Positions 46,638-59,295 are shown, counted from the stretch's first letter. The stretch is DNA of 64,000 nt from Cannabis sativa (GCF_029168945.1 NC_083603.1:20708001-20772000), one strand, 5' to 3'. The notes: generated from the sequence alone by a model not told the origin. Translations and numbers: made by a program.

Positions 46638-48675
46638 TGTAACGCCCTGTCCAACAGGAACGCCACGTGTGTGCAATTTAATTAAAATACCAATAATTAT
46701 ATAAGATGTAATTATACTAAAAGTGTGGGTAATTAAAATTTTGATAGTTAAAACTCAACCTTTAAACTATTTAACAAAAGATAAGTAACATGATTTATGG
46801 GGTTCCCCTGTTTTCAAAATATTTACAAACTGGTTTCAAAGTATTTTACAACATAAGCTTTATATTTTCCAAAATACAATCAAAATAGAGCATCCTGTAA
46901 ACTGGGCTGCCTACGGCTGGTATGTACATTGCTGCTGCGACCATAAACTCATGGTTGCTCGACTTTGGCCTTTCCTTTACCTGCACCATAAAGCACCAGT
47001 GAGTCACAGAGACTCAGCAAGAAAGTGATCAAAATAATAATTTAAAGAAAAATGATTATCAACTTAATCTCATGCCATTATGCTTACTCACTATTTGATA
47101 ATAATAAGCATTCCCTTAAACATCTCACATTCCTGGTACTTAATAAAGTACCACTTCTTACCACTCGTTACATACGAGCTGAATATGTCACTATCGTTGC
47201 CCGATAAAGCAAACGATAAGTAAGAAACCTAACCGCAGTTTCAAGAGTAATTACTCATAACGGTAATAACCGTTTCCAACCCTAGGTAATAACCTAGGCT
47301 TAATAAGCTTTAATCAACATCATAATAATAATTAAGGTCACCTCCATTCATTCATCGATTTTTAACCACATACGTTGCTTACCACTTTTCTTACCTTAAT
47401 TCAGGAGTCAAGAATATGGCCGACCTGGGTGGAAAAACAAGCTAGGCAATCCCGGTCCTATGTCACGACAATTGAAACACAATAAATACCTTAACATAAT
47501 ATTCCGGATTAAAACCCTAATTTAAAACCGATTAGACTAAGCCTTCACCATCTATATAATAATTCAAATAACTCAAAATTATTCAAAGGCAGGTACTAGG
47601 TTCAACCCCGAGCTAAACACGGTTCAGAGAAAAACCCGAGAAATTTTCCCCTGCTGTAACCGGTCGACCGGTTCTGATACAGCAGAACCAACCGGTCGAC
47701 CGGTTGCTGCCAGACCAGAAAAATTCTGGTTTTTCTCCTCCAGCTCGAACCAAAACCATTTCAGACCTAATTTGCACTTCCAGAACAGATCAATATACCA
47801 AATACAACATATTCAACACATCATTCAATACAATTCACCACTTAACTCAAAATCACCATCTCACATGAAAATCAAGCTCAAATTGCTTAATCAAATGCAT
47901 TCATACTAAACAACCATTAATCTCACTTAATCTTCATTCAAACAAGTTTCAAATCAACCCTAAGAACCTACCCTAACCTCAGTTTATACCCCAGCTCAGG
48001 ATTAAATGAAAACCTTCACCAAAACCTAAACTAAACTCAAAAAAAAAAACAATCAAGAGAAGAGAAGAGTAGAAAATCATACCTTCACTTAGCTAGCTTC
48101 TAGGGCTTAGATTAGCTCAAGAGTGGCTGAAATAAAATGAATTCCACCTAGTTCCCAGCTGCTCCTAGGGCTCGGCAGAGGGAGAAGAAGAAGAGAAGCT
48201 TGGTGTTGGTTTTTTTTGAAAAATGGTTTCTTGTCTTGGAAGGAAGCTCTTTAAATAAGGGTTTTCTTTTCTTTTTTTTTTAAAAAAAAATAGGCAGCTT
48301 AAAAAAAATGAAAGAAAAGTCAAAATAAAAGGTTCCATTGGATTTGCTAATCTACCCCTCTCAATTAATTTTTTTTAAAAAAAAAAAAAACCTAGGGGCA
48401 TTTTGGTAATTTTACTAGTTCCCCAATCCGACATTCTAATAAAATTCTAACTTAATCCGGGATATTCTCAAAATAATTCTTTCATTTAATGTCGTAACAT
48501 TACTAATCTCATAGCTAAATTTCCACAATTGCCGGGTCCAAAAATAACGTATTTCATTAAATAATTTCTCAACAATTTACCTAAGTAAGATCATAGTCCT
48601 ACTTCATTTCCCAAGTAATTACATATTTAATAAAATATGTCCATTTAAATATTATTTATTTTCTGGGATATTACA
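46638..48675 (-). repeat. Gypsy-D 3' LTR (2038 bp)
   Basis: TGTAACGCCC to ATATTACA in genomic sense. It contains two perfect 16-bp palindromes (47658-47673 and 47690-47705) and homopolymer A/T tracts near 48040, 48270 and 48375. Confidence 0.93.
47651..47705. repeat. Twin 16-bp palindromes in the Gypsy-D LTR
   Basis: AACCGGTCGACCGGTT occurs at 47658-47673 and 47690-47705, separated by 16 bp. The first is flanked by CTGCTGTA (47651-47658) and TACAGCAG (47678-47685), which are also inverted, giving an extended cruciform. Confidence 0.9.
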
Positions 48676-48692
48676 ACTATCCCCCACTTATA
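48676..48692 (-). other. Gypsy-D polypurine tract region
   Basis: Genomic ACTATCCCCCACTTATA reads as TATAAGTGGGGGATAGT on the element strand, immediately before the 3' LTR. The G-rich run is typical of a plus-strand primer. Confidence 0.75.
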
Positions 48693-48711
48693 GGAATTTC
48701 GTCCTCGAAAT

Positions 48712-50136
48712 TTACCTGAAAAGCTCGGGATACAACTCCCGCATCTGCGACTCTAACTCCCAAGTCGCTTCTTCAACTTTACTGTTCCGCCACAGCACTT
48801 TAACTAGTGGAATGGTCTTGTTCCGCAACACCTTTTCTTTCCTGTCTAAGATCTGTACTGGTTGTTCTTCATATGACAGGTCGGTTTGAAGCTCAATGTC
48901 TTCATAACTTAAGATATGAGTTGTATCAGATACATATTTCCGAAGCATCGAGACATGAAACACGTTATGAACCCCAGATAAAGCAGGAGTTAGAGCCAAC
49001 TGATAAGCTACTTGGCCTACTTTCTCAAGAATCTCAAATGGACCAATAAATCTGGGACTCAACTTTCCTTTCTTCCCGAACCTTCGAATTCCTTTCATTG
49101 GGGACACCCGAAGAAAAACAAAATCCCCAACTTGGAATTCAACATCTCTACGCTTTGGATCTGCGTAGCTTTTCTGTCTACTCTGGGAAGCAAGCATACG
49201 AGCTCGAATCTTTTCAATAGCCTCGCTCGTTCTTTTAACAGCTTCAGGTCCAAGGTACCTACGTTCACCAGCCTCATCCCAGTGAATAGGTGATCGACAT
49301 TTCCTTCCATAAAGCATCTCATACGGAGCCATGCCAATGGTACTCTGATAACTATTGTTATAAGAAAACTCAATCAGAGGTAGGTACTTATTCCAAGAAC
49401 CTTCAAAGTCCATTACACATGCCCTCAACATATCCTCAAGTATCTGGATAGTCCTTTCAGATTGACCATCGGTTTGAGGATGAAAAGCTGTACTGAATTT
49501 CAACTTAGTACCCATTGCTTGCTGTAAACTTTCCCAGAATTTGGATGTAAATTTTGGATCTCTATCTGAAACTATCGACTTTGGGGCACCATGAAGTCGA
49601 ACTATCTCCTTGATATACAAATCAGCATATTGATCCACTGTATACGTTGTCCTCACCGGGAGAAAGTGAGCAGACTTCGTATATCGATCCACTATCACCC
49701 AAATAGAATCATAATACCCTACTGTTCTGGGCAATCCTACCACAAAATCCATGGTGATGTCTTCCCATTTCCATTCAGGAATCTTTAGAGGTTGAAGCAA
49801 ACCTGCCGGCCTTTGGTGTTCTGCTTTAATTTCTTGACAGGTTAAGCATTTTGACACATATTCAACAATATCCCTCTTCATACCCGGCCACCAGTATAAA
49901 GCTTTCACATCATGATACATCTTGGTTGTTCCCGGGTGTAAGGAGTACGGTGTAGTATGAGATTCATCAAGAATCTCTTGTCTGATTTCTTTATCAACCG
50001 GTACACAGATTCTGTTTTTGTATCGTAACAACCCATCAGATAAGCACGAAAAGTATCTTGCCATTCCAGCCTCTAACTTTTCCTTATGTCCCTGTAGCTC
50101 AAGGTCACCTTGTTGGGCTACTCTAATTCTTTCCAA
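48712..50136 (-). CDS. Gypsy-D integrase with chromodomain-like C-terminus
   Basis: The 474-codon open part encodes the integrase. The zinc-binding HHCC domain has H-P-G-T-T-K-M near residue 47, a second His in the text before W-W-P-G-M, and C-L-T-C-Q. The catalytic core follows: D-F-V-V-G-L-P (Asp), S-D-R-D-P-K-F (Asp) and Q-T-D-G-Q-S-E-R-T (Glu). A GPF/Y-type G-P-F-E-I-L is near residue 375. The tail has V-L-W-R-N...E-A-T-W-E-L-E-x-x-M-R, characteristic of chromodomains in plant chromoviruses, which steer insertion to heterochromatin. It overlaps the preceding pol frame (50118-52049) by about 19 bp in another frame, so a frameshift near 50130 breaks the polyprotein. Confidence 0.9.
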   Translation of the reverse strand: MERIRVAQQGDLELQGHKEKLEAGMARYFSCLSDGLLRYKNRICVPVDKEIRQEILDESHTTPYSLHPGTTKMYHDVKALYWWPGMKRDIVEYVSKCLTCQEIKAEHQRPAGLLQPLKIPEWKWEDITMDFVVGLPRTVGYYDSIWVIVDRYTKSAHFLPVRTTYTVDQYADLYIKEIVRLHGAPKSIVSDRDPKFTSKFWESLQQAMGTKLKFSTAFHPQTDGQSERTIQILEDMLRACVMDFEGSWNKYLPLIEFSYNNSYQSTIGMAPYEMLYGRKCRSPIHWDEAGERRYLGPEAVKRTSEAIEKIRARMLASQSRQKSYADPKRRDVEFQVGDFVFLRVSPMKGIRRFGKKGKLSPRFIGPFEILEKVGQVAYQLALTPALSGVHNVFHVSMLRKYVSDTTHILSYEDIELQTDLSYEEQPVQILDRKEKVLRNKTIPLVKVLWRNSKVEEATWELESQMRELYPELFR

Positions 50137-52049
50137 TAGATTGTGGTGATATTAGCAAGTTTTCCAATTACAAATTCAATTCCCGCTCTCGTCATATCCT
50201 CAGCCAACTTGGCTGAGATTTCCTTTAGTTCACAAACTTGCCCTGGTCCTTTCCGACTTAGAGCATCCGCTACCACATTTGCTTTACCAGGGTGGTAGAG
50301 AATCTCGCAGTCATAATCTTTGACCAGTTCTAACCATCGTCGTTGCCTCATATTTAAATCCTTCTGAGTGAAAAAGTACTTGAGGCTTTTGTGATCTGTA
50401 TAAATTTCACACTTCTCACCGTATAGATAGTGACGCCAAACTTTTAGTGCAAAGACAACCGCTGCTAATTCAATATCATGGGTAGGATATCGTTGTTCAT
50501 ACTCCTTCAATTGCCTGGATGCATAAGCAATCACTTTCCCTGACTGCATAAGAACACAACCTAACCCTTGTTTGGATGCATCACAATAAATCACAAACTT
50601 TTCATCACCTTTTGGTAAGGTTAGCACAGGAGCGGTAATCAACCTTTGCTTCAATTCCTGGAAACTACCTTCACACTTGTCAGTCCAAACAAACTTACAA
50701 TTCTTTCGGGTCAACTCAGTTAAAGGCGTAGAAATCTTTGCAAAGCCCTCAACAAATCTTCGGTAATACCCTGCTAACCCCAGGAAACTTCTAACTTCAG
50801 TTGCTGACTTAGGTCGAGGCCAGTCACGCACTGCTTCAATCTTTACTGGATCCACTAAAATACCATCTTTACTCACCACATGTCCCAAGAAACTCACCTG
50901 AGGTAACCAGAATTCACATTTCTTAAACTTGGCATACAACTTATGCTCCCTGAGACGTTGTAATACCATTCGAAGATGTCTTTCGTGAGTCTCTTCCGAG
51001 TCTGAATAAATTAGAATATCATCGATAAAGACAATAACAAAATCATCCAGAAAATCTTTGAACACTCGGTTCATCAAATCCATAAATGCTGCCGGGGCAT
51101 TTGTTAATCCGAAGGACATTACCAGGAATTCATAATGACCATACCGGGTCCGAAAAGCTGTCTTGGGAATATCCTCCTCTCGAATCCTCAATTGGTGATA
51201 ACCAGATCGAAGATCAATTTTAGAAAAGACAGTTTTACCCTGCAACTGATCAAATAAATCATCTATTCTTGGCAGAGGGTACTTGTTCTTCACTGTTAAT
51301 TTGTTTAACTCCCGATAATCTATACACATTCGTAATGTTCCATCTTTCTTTTTCACAAACAAAACTGGTGCACCCCAAGGTGAAGTACTAGGTCTAGTAA
51401 ATTTTAAATCCATCATCCCCTGTAATTGAACTTTTAACTCTTTCAGCTCCGCAGGTGCCATCCTGTAGGGAGCTTTCGATACAGGCTCGGCTCCTGGTAT
51501 TAAATCAATCTCAAAATCAATTTCACGTTTTGGTGGCAACCCTGGTAACTCTTCTGGGAACACATCCAGAAATTCTCGAACCACTGGGACATGCTCCGGT
51601 CCCGTTAGTGGTTCCCTGGAAATATCCACAACACTGGCCAAGAAATCAATGCACCCTTCACACAACAAATCCCTTGCCTTAAGGGCTGAAATTAAGGGAA
51701 TCCGAGATCCTTGTATCTTACCCACAAATACAAAGGGGTCCTCGCCCTCAGGCTGAAAAGTTACCATCTTTCTTTTACAATCAATGGTGGCGTTGTATTT
51801 AGCAAGCCAATCCATCCCCAAAATAACATCAAAATCCTTCAGATTTAATTCTATCAGATCAACTGATAACTCTCTTCCTTCCACAAACACTGGAAGGGAT
51901 CGAACCCACCTGCTGGAGATAACCAACTCCCCAGTAGGCAACAAGGTTCCAAAACCTCTAGAAAGCACATCACTAGGTTTATTCAGCTGCTCAATTATTC
52001 TACTTGAAATATAAGAATGCGTCGCACCAGAATCAATTAACACAGTCAA
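50118..52049 (-). CDS. Gypsy-D protease, reverse transcriptase and RNase H
   Basis: A 643-codon open stretch in usual gypsy order. The aspartic protease is near the start (L-I-D-S-G-A-T-H-S). RT has the entry motif L-P-P-K-R-E-I-D-F, then [25 protein letters not shown], and catalytic F-I-D-D-I-L-I-Y-S (FxDD form of YxDD). RNase H has Y-C-D-A-S (Asp), D-I-E-L-A-A (Glu) and T-D-H-K-S-L (Asp). It ends past A-D-A-L-S-R-K, the start of the integrase linker. No internal stop occurs. Confidence 0.92.
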   Translation of the reverse strand: MTVLIDSGATHSYISSRIIEQLNKPSDVLSRGFGTLLPTGELVISSRWVRSLPVFVEGRELSVDLIELNLKDFDVILGMDWLAKYNATIDCKRKMVTFQPEGEDPFVFVGKIQGSRIPLISALKARDLLCEGCIDFLASVVDISREPLTGPEHVPVVREFLDVFPEELPGLPPKREIDFEIDLIPGAEPVSKAPYRMAPAELKELKVQLQGMMDLKFTRPSTSPWGAPVLFVKKKDGTLRMCIDYRELNKLTVKNKYPLPRIDDLFDQLQGKTVFSKIDLRSGYHQLRIREEDIPKTAFRTRYGHYEFLVMSFGLTNAPAAFMDLMNRVFKDFLDDFVIVFIDDILIYSDSEETHERHLRMVLQRLREHKLYAKFKKCEFWLPQVSFLGHVVSKDGILVDPVKIEAVRDWPRPKSATEVRSFLGLAGYYRRFVEGFAKISTPLTELTRKNCKFVWTDKCEGSFQELKQRLITAPVLTLPKGDEKFVIYCDASKQGLGCVLMQSGKVIAYASRQLKEYEQRYPTHDIELAAVVFALKVWRHYLYGEKCEIYTDHKSLKYFFTQKDLNMRQRRWLELVKDYDCEILYHPGKANVVADALSRKGPGQVCELKEISAKLAEDMTRAGIEFVIGKLANITTIYWKELE

Positions 52050-53239
52050 TAAAGTACCAAGAACGAAAGCCGACTGTCACAGTAGAAGGACCAGCATCAG
52101 CCTCAGCTTGAGTCAGGGCAAACACTCGGGCAGGAGCGGGTGTATCATCCTTCTTTTGCTCTAGCCGTAGCAATTGTGGACAATTTCTCTTCATATGACC
52201 CACCATTCCACAGTGGAAACAGCCCCTAGCCTGACACTCGCCCAGGTGATGCTTTTTTACACCTCGGACATTCAGGAAAAGTCCGCCAGTTTTCATTCCC
52301 ACTACGACGGAAACCTTGGTTACCCTGGAATCTTTTGTTTGGGCCTGCTGCTGATGATTCACTAGGTCTTTTCCTGCGGTCACCAAAATCAGTACCCCTA
52401 CCCGAACCAGCACCTGCTGTTTGCTTCCATGAATCTCTTCTGGCAATATTTTTCTTTCGTATCTGAGCCTCTGTACCCTCAGAAACTAAAGCCAACTCAA
52501 CTATCTGAGCATAAGTTCGGGCAACCCCCGGTTGTTTAGAAGCAACAATCACATCCCGGGCGATATGTTCATCCAGCCCCCGTATAAACTTTGCTTTTCT
52601 AGCAGCTTCAGTAGCCACCTCATCTGAGGCAAACTTTGCCAGCCGATCAAACTTAGTAGCATACTCTGTCACAGTCATACTCCCCTGAGTTAACCGTATA
52701 AACTCTTCTGCCTTTGCTGCCTTAATAGACTCATTATAATACTTCTCAAAAAATAAGGCCCGAAAAGTTTCCCAGGTCATGTTATTCAGATCATGGCCCT
52801 GAGATACAATCTCCCACCAAATACGGGCATCATCTCGTAGCATATAGGTAGCACACCTGACTCGGTCATTATCTTCAACTCGCATAAAATCGAAAATGGA
52901 TGTTATCATACTCATCCATTGCTCCTCCTTGAGTGGATCAGCACCACCCTCAAACACTGGCGGATTCTGCTTCCTGAACCGCTCATACAATGGTTCCAAA
53001 CGATTCCCTGGATCCGGTGGCACTACTAGAGGTGCCGGAGGATCAGGATTAAGATTTAGAGCAGGCTGAGCTCGCTGCTCTCTTAATTCTCTGATTTGCT
53101 CACCCTGCTGCCGAATAGTTTCTTACATAGCAGCATATAACTCTTCCCAATTAGGTGGTGGTAAAGGATTCTCACCCTCACCGGCAGCCCCGAGCCCAGC
53201 TAGCTCGCGGGTACCCCTACCAGTCCGCCTTGGGTGCAT
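52050..53239 (-). pseudogene. Gypsy-D gag (retrotrans_gag plus zinc knuckle)
   Basis: The probable ATG is at 53239 on the minus strand. A TAA about 38 codons in (near 53125), where a Gln codon is likely, interrupts the N-terminus. The long open part 52226-53023 holds the capsid domain: F-E-G-G-A-D-P, then W-W-E-I-V, and F-F-E-K-Y-Y typical of retrotrans_gag. After a frameshift near 52265 (by a run of T), the sequence continues in the 52033-52446 frame with C-F-H-C-G-M-V-G-H-M-K-R-N-C, a CX2CX4HX4C knuckle, and then runs into the protease. Two disablements in total. Confidence 0.85.
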
Positions 53240-53462
53240 AACTATACACCTGCGATCACATTCCAAGTAATAACAATGCTGATAAGTATTTCCATATATT
53301 ATAATTCTTCCCTTAACATTCTGATATCAACATAATTCAAATAATCAGGTAATCAGAAAATTAACAAGCTATCTTTTAACTTAAAGCTTACTAAACCATG
53401 AGTCGATCAGGTCCTTGCAGCCAATGTACATATCAAACCAGTCTTCAGGATCTAAAAACCTT

Positions 53463-53477
53463 GGCGCTCTGATACCA
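53463..53477 (-). other. Gypsy-D primer binding site
   Basis: The minus strand reads TGGTATCAGAGCGCC, three bases inside the 5' LTR; its first 12 bases match the initiator-Met primer site. Confidence 0.85.
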
Positions 53478-53480
53478 TGT

Positions 53481-55508
53481 TGTAACGCCCTGTCCAACAG
53501 GAACGCCACGTGTGTGCAATTTAATTAAAATACCAATAATTATATAAGATGTAATTATACTAAAAGTGTGGGTAATTAAAATTTTGATAGTTAAAACTCA
53601 ACCTTTAAACTATTTAACAAAAGATAAGTAACATGATTTATGGGGTTCCCCTGTTTTCAAAATATTTACAAACTGGTTTCAAAGTATTTTACAACATAAG
53701 CTTTATATTTTCCAAAATACAATCAAAATAGAGCATCCCGTAACCGGGTCGCCTACGGCTGGTATGTACATTGCTGCTGCGACCATAAACTCATGGTTGC
53801 TCGACTTTGGCCTTTCCTTTACCTGCACCATAAAGCACCAGTGAGTCACAGAGACTCAGCAAGAAAGTGATCAAAATAATAATTTAAAGAAAAATGATTA
53901 TCAACTTAATCTCATGCCATTATGCTTACTCACTATTTGATAATAATAAGCATTCCCTTAAACATCTCACATTCCTGGTACTTAATAAAGTACCACTTTT
54001 TACCACTCGTTACATACGAGCTGAATATGTCACTATCGTTGCCCGATAAAGCAAACGATAAGTAAGAAACCTAACCGCGGTTTCAAGAGTAATTACTCAT
54101 AACGGTAATAACCGTTTCCAACCCTAGGTAATAACCTAGGCTTAATAAGCTTTAATCAACATCATAATAATAATTAAGGTCACCTCCATTCATTCATCGA
54201 TTTTTAACCACATACGGTGCTTACCACTTTTCTTACCTTAATTCAGGAGTCAAGAATATGGCCGACCTGGGTGGAAAAACAAGCTAGGCAATCCCGGTCC
54301 TATGTCACGACAATTGAAACACAATAAATACCTTAACATAATATTCCGGATTAAAACCCTAATTTAAAACCGATTAGACTAAGCCTTCACCATCTATATA
54401 ATAATTCAAATAACTCAAAATTATTCAAAGGCAGGTACTAGGTTCAACCCCGAGCTAAACACGGTTCAGAGAAAAACCCGAGAAATTTTCCCCTGCTGTA
54501 ACCGGTCGACCGGCTCGATACGAGAACCAACCTCGACCGGTTTCGCCGAACCGTAAAAATTCTGGTTTTTCTCCTCCAGCTCGAACCAAAACCATTTCAG
54601 ACCTAATTTGCACTTCCAGAACAGTTCAATATACCAAATACAACATATTCAACACATCATTCAATCTCAATTCACCACTTAACTCAAAATCACCATCTCA
54701 CATGAAAATCAAGCTCAAATTGCTTAATCAAATGCATTCAAACTAAACAGCCATTAATCTCACTTAATCTTCATTCAAACAAGTTTCAAATCAACCCTAA
54801 GAACCTACCCTAACCTCAGTTTATACCCCAGCTCAGGATTAAATGAAAACCTTCACCAAAACCTAAACTAAACTCAAAAAAAAAACAATCAAGAGAAGAG
54901 TAGAAAATCATACCTTCACTTAGCTAGCTTCTAGGGCTTAGATTAGCTCAAGAGTGGCTGAAATAAAATGAATTCCACCTAGTTCCCAGCTGCTCCTAGG
55001 GCTCGGCAGAGGGAGAAGAAGAAGAGAAGCTTGGTGTTGGTTTTTTTTGAAAAATGGTTTCTTGTCTTGGAAGGAAGCTCTTTAAATAAGGGTTTTCTTT
55101 TCTTTTTTTTTAAAAAAAAATAGGCAGCTTAAAAAAAAATGAAAGAAAAGTCAAAATAAAAGGTTCCATTGGATTTGCTAATCTACCCCTCTCAATTAAT
55201 TTTTTTTAAAAAAAAAAAAAAAACCTAGGGGCATTTTGGTAATTTTGCTAGTTCCCCAATCCGACATTCTAATAAAATTCTAACTTAATCCGGGATATTC
55301 TTAAAATAATTCTTTCATTTAATGTCGTAACATTACTAACCTCATAGCTAAATTTCCACAATTGCCGGGTCCAAAAATAACGTATTTCATTAAATAATTT
55401 CTCAACAATTTACCTAAGTAAGATCATAGTCCTACTTCATTTCCCAAGTAATTACATATTTAATAAAATATGTCCATTTAAATATTATTTATTTTCTGGG
55501 ATATTACA
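53481..55508 (-). repeat. Gypsy-D 5' LTR (2028 bp)
   Basis: Matches 46638-48675 except for scattered single changes, homopolymer length, a short AGAGA deletion, and two patches (53740-53765 and 54510-54560) where CTG/CAG sites are replaced by CG-containing sequence. The twin palindromes of the other LTR are disrupted here. Confidence 0.93.
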
Positions 55509-57394
55509 ATTACCAATTAAGTAGTAACCACTTAATTTAGAAGATATTCCATTTTAAGTTCCCATATTTAGAAAATATCAACTTAAAAAATATCTAAAGA
55601 ATCTTAATAACCAATTTCCAAAATTCCTCAACTTAATTTATAATAGGAAATTCAAAAAATATTCAAATCTAAGTTGATTTGATAGATTTAACTAAATCTC
55701 AACTTAAATAGGAACATTTAATGAAATTATAAAATTAAGATTCAGAAAGAATTTATATGGTTATAATTCCATATTTAATTAAAAACAAGAAAAATACATA
55801 TAGCTTTCCAGAATATAACTATTCAAACTATGTTTTTCTTAAATTAATTTCAAGGAAGAATGAAATTAATTATGTTGTTAATCAATCTTTTATTAGGCAA
55901 ACTAATATAATTAACCTAGCACAGTTATCCAAATCAGGCAAATGGGCCTTCACAATTGGGGTTGTTCATGTGAGGGGGGGCTGGGTCCAGTATGTCGTAC
56001 CCACTTCTAAGGCTCCCAACTCTCACACAAGGCCCAAAAGAGAGGAATTTAACCTTAAAATGAATAACTGTTATTAATTGAATAGGCTCACTACTAAATG
56101 AGCCTAAATAAAATCTATCAGTTATGATATTTTATTTAGCAACAACAACCTATATGTATCTATAATAGAAATTAAACATATAGGCTCCCACAGGCATACA
56201 CATTTGGATGGATCCTATCATGTTGCTAGGTCATACACATATGAAAGAAGTTTGTAAAAATTACATGTTACAAATTATTTACTTGATCTATCATCAATTG
56301 AACCTTTGGTTAAAATTAGATCATCGGATCTATCATCAAGTTAACCAAGGCAATTTAGATCAAGCAATAATAGGTTTTAGAAAACTTACAAAAAATCTAA
56401 AATACATACTCCTGCAACAAGGTTAGATTTGGATAGTTGGATGTAGGATTTATTTAATTTTAAACATTTATTTCGAAAATAAAATTAAAATTAAACCTAC
56501 CATTTTGAAAAATTAGGTTTTGGGTAACCTAAATGTCATTTCAAAATAAATTGCTAACTTTCCTTTTAAATTTCATGTTATTTAATAAATTAAATAATAA
56601 AATAGAAAATGGTAAATACATACCATTTTCTTGTTTTACAATTTAATTTAATTAAAAAATAACAAAATTTAAAAGTTAACAAAAATACCTTATTTCCTCT
56701 TTTAAAATTATCATGATTATTATGATCTTATTTTAATTAAGGTCAAGTTACCAAAAATAATATCTGACCTTAAAAAAAAAAAAAAAATCAAATTTTAAAG
56801 GAAATAAGAAAAGAGGTAAGCAAAACTTGATTTTTCCTATTTTCAAAATCAAATTACACTAATATCTAAAATTAATTTTAAAAAATTAAAATTAATTTAT
56901 TTCTGATAATTAGATTTGAAATTTGAAAAACAAAAATCAATATACAAAACTACACAAAAAATCGGAATTTAATTCCATGAAATAGCATGAAAAATCGAAA
57001 AAATTGGAAAATTGGATGAACTGTACGGATGGCATGCCATGCATGGCCATCCGCGCGCGTATCCTGGGTGCTTGACCGAGAAATCACGGCGCAGGAAGGC
57101 TGCAAGCAGCCATTCCGCGCGCGTGATGAGGTTGCTCGTCACCCCGATTTTTCCAATTTTCAAAAATTCATAACTAATTTAAATTAAATCGAAATCGAGT
57201 TCTCTAAAAAAGTAAATTGCTTAGAATTTTCCAAACTATCCAACAAAAATAATTACGGAATAAGAACAGTAACCATTTTTCCCAGAATTCACAAACAACA
57301 ATCAAACATCAATATGACACTCAAAGCAACATGATACCATCCAAAAAACAAGCAAATCGTTTTAAGTCCAAATTTCTTGCAAGCAAATCAATTA
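55509..57394 (-). other. Copia-B leader, primer-proximal part
   Basis: AT-rich, no credible gene. It contains the GGGCC-stem block (55943-56036) and a GC-rich palindromic island (57012-57150). A 106-codon ORF at 55757-56077 crosses the conserved block on the opposite strand and is rejected as chance. Confidence 0.7.
55943..56036 (-). promoter_or_regulatory. Conserved GGGCC-stem leader block, Copia-B
   Basis: TGGGCCTT (55943-55950) pairs with AAGGCCCA (56029-56036). The inner CTCACAC arm near 56022 is retained, opposite GTGAGG near 55970. Confidence 0.6.
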
Positions 57395-57411
57395 CCATGG
57401 CTCTGGTGCCA
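57395..57411 (-). other. Copia-B primer binding site
   Basis: The minus strand reads TGGCACCAGAGCCATGG, the same two-base variant of the initiator-Met site as in Copia-A. Confidence 0.8.
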
Positions 57412-57413
57412 GT

Positions 57414-59290
57414 TGTTGGAAGTTATTTTACCACGATCTTAGATCTACTCACAAGTATGTTGATTTAACAACCTAAATATGAACTTCTAAAACGATAGGA
57501 AATTAAACACATAAGAGTATCAGAAATCTTACAGTGATTTCAGCGGAATATATGTCTCCTCCCACTCAGATCTCTAACCCTTGATTCCTTTCTGTAGCAG
57601 AGTATAATCAAGATCTGAGCCCGATAGTCCTTCTTTGTTGTTTCTGAATTCTACACAGCCTTCCTCACTATGATTGAGGTATTACTTGATGTGTGTGGGC
57701 ACTACTCTAGCACTTATACTTTTCGAAACAGTGAAGGAAGAGAGAGAGAGAGGGTGGCGGCTCAGAGAGAATTTTCTGAGAGAAAATTCTTTCAGAATAA
57801 TACTGTGGAAAGGTTGTACAGTTGTATGCAACTCTGAAGCCTTTGCCTTCTATTTATAGAAGACCACCAAGGGCTATGATTGACATTTGGAATTGAAAAA
57901 ATCAAAGAGAAAAGGAAGCTAAGTGGCCGGCCTAGGCATTGTGGAAACAAGGCTTGCCACTTTTCCAACTTTCCTTTTCCTACACTGATAGTTTCCTGTT
58001 TTGTCAAAAACTGCCAATTCCATTATTCAACCACATAAATGATAAATCTAATTATTTAATATTTAAAATTAATTATCAAATAATATATTATCATTTATTT
58101 TATTAATAATGAAACTAATTAAAGTTTCCTAATTAATAAATGTGCCCTTCAAAATCTCTATTTACTGTTTTGCCCTTAATAAGTGATAAATTCTCAAATA
58201 GACAAGTCTATCTTGAGAATTTTTAATTGATTAATTAAAATCAATTAAATGAGTCTTACAAGTAATATCATCTCAACTAGTGAGGGGACCATGGGTCTAT
58301 ATATCCGAGCTTCCAATAAGCAGATCTAGAATTTACCACTTAAATTCACTGACTTATTAATTCTTCGTTGAATCCACATATAGAACTCAGAATTGCACTC
58401 TCAGTATATAGAATGTTCTATATGTTCCACCATATAGACACATTATTAGTTATCCATTGTTATAATCCTAATGTGATCAATGATCCTCTATATGGATGAT
58501 TTACACTGTAAAGGGACTAAATTACCGTAACACCCTACAATGTATTTTATCCTTAAAACACTTAACCGTGTATAAATGATATTTCAACTAAGTGAAATGA
58601 GTACTCAATCATTTATCTCGTTTGGTTAAGCTCGAAGGAAATCACCCTTTGCTTACTATTCGCCAGATAGAAGTTATAGATTCTATATTTATGTTAGCGC
58701 TCCCACTCAATCGCACTACCGTGTTCCCAAAATGTATGTATTGCCCAAACTAAAGATTAGGCTTAACTAACAAATCAAAGAACACGAATAATACTCTTGA
58801 AATTGAGCCTAACCATATCAGGATTTCGATCATGTGATCTAGGATCAACTTATGATATTGAATTGAATAGATGTTTACGGTAAGTTTCAAAATCTAATTC
58901 AAAGTTCAATATCGGTCCATTCCAATGCATACTCCATGCATCCAACCTGAGCTTTACTTTAACCTATGTTCTGGAAAGAACATAACATTTCTCCAAATGT
59001 AAGTAAACTCTATTGTAGATTGTCATATCAGTGAAACCCAGTGTTCTGATAAATCTAGGAATACTTTATTCACATAGTCATGTTTATTTTCCACTGTGTT
59101 GACAACACAATAAACATGATCAAGTATGTGAAAAGGGTTTGGATGAATTTATAAATCAAATAGACAAGCAATTGATTAAGTGAACCAAAACATACACAAG
59201 TGAATGAAAAATTACTTCTGTTACTTTATTGATATAGAATAATCTAGATTACATTGAAACAGAGTTTTATTTAGGGCATAAAACCCAACA
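57414..59290 (-). repeat. Copia-B 5' LTR (1877 bp)
   Basis: Matches the 3' LTR at about 99.2% by eye. The minus-strand TATA is TATAAATA at 57851-57858. The U5 GTAAGA (minus strand of 57527-57532) takes the place of the GTAAGG found in other copies. Confidence 0.92.
57851..57858 (-). promoter_or_regulatory. TATA box in Copia-B 5' LTR
   Basis: TATAAATA on the minus strand, equivalent in position to the TATA boxes of the other LTRs. Confidence 0.55.
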
Positions 59291-59295
59291 CTTTT

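Larger units (their letters stand above)
46638..55508 (-). mobile_element. Gypsy-D: Tekay-like Ty3-gypsy chromovirus, TSD ATTAC
   Basis: LTRs are at 46638-48675 (2038 bp) and 53481-55508 (2028 bp), with duplications ATTAC at 46633-46637 and 55509-55513. Total 8871 bp. It carries gag, protease, RT, RNase H and integrase with a chromodomain-like tail on the minus strand. Few disablements and closely matching LTRs (about 0.5% differences outside odd patches) indicate a recent insertion, into the leader of Copia-B. Lineage assignment to Tekay rests on remembered family features. Confidence 0.93.
30194..59290 (-). mobile_element. Copia-B: pol-bearing Angela-like copia element, TSD CTTTT
   Basis: LTRs are at 30194-32070 and 57414-59290, both 1877 bp, with about 15 differences by eye (about 0.8%). 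The 5-bp duplications CTTTT are at 30189-30193 and 59291-59295. With C and D removed it is about 10.0 kb. Order in element sense: 5' LTR, primer site, ~2.6 kb leader, short gag, zinc knuckle, protease, integrase, RT, RNase H, polypurine tract, 3' LTR. The pol sequence and the long LTR suggest the Angela/BARE lineage, from family knowledge. It has several frameshifts and a truncated gag despite young LTRs. Confidence 0.92.

Noticed and set aside
48807..49293. Plus-strand ORFs opposite the Gypsy-D integrase
   Set aside because: Shadows of the 474-codon integrase frame on the minus strand.
55757..56077. 106-codon ORF across the conserved GGGCC block in Copia-B
   Set aside because: Lies on the strand opposite to the element and is not open in A, C and E, where the block is also conserved.
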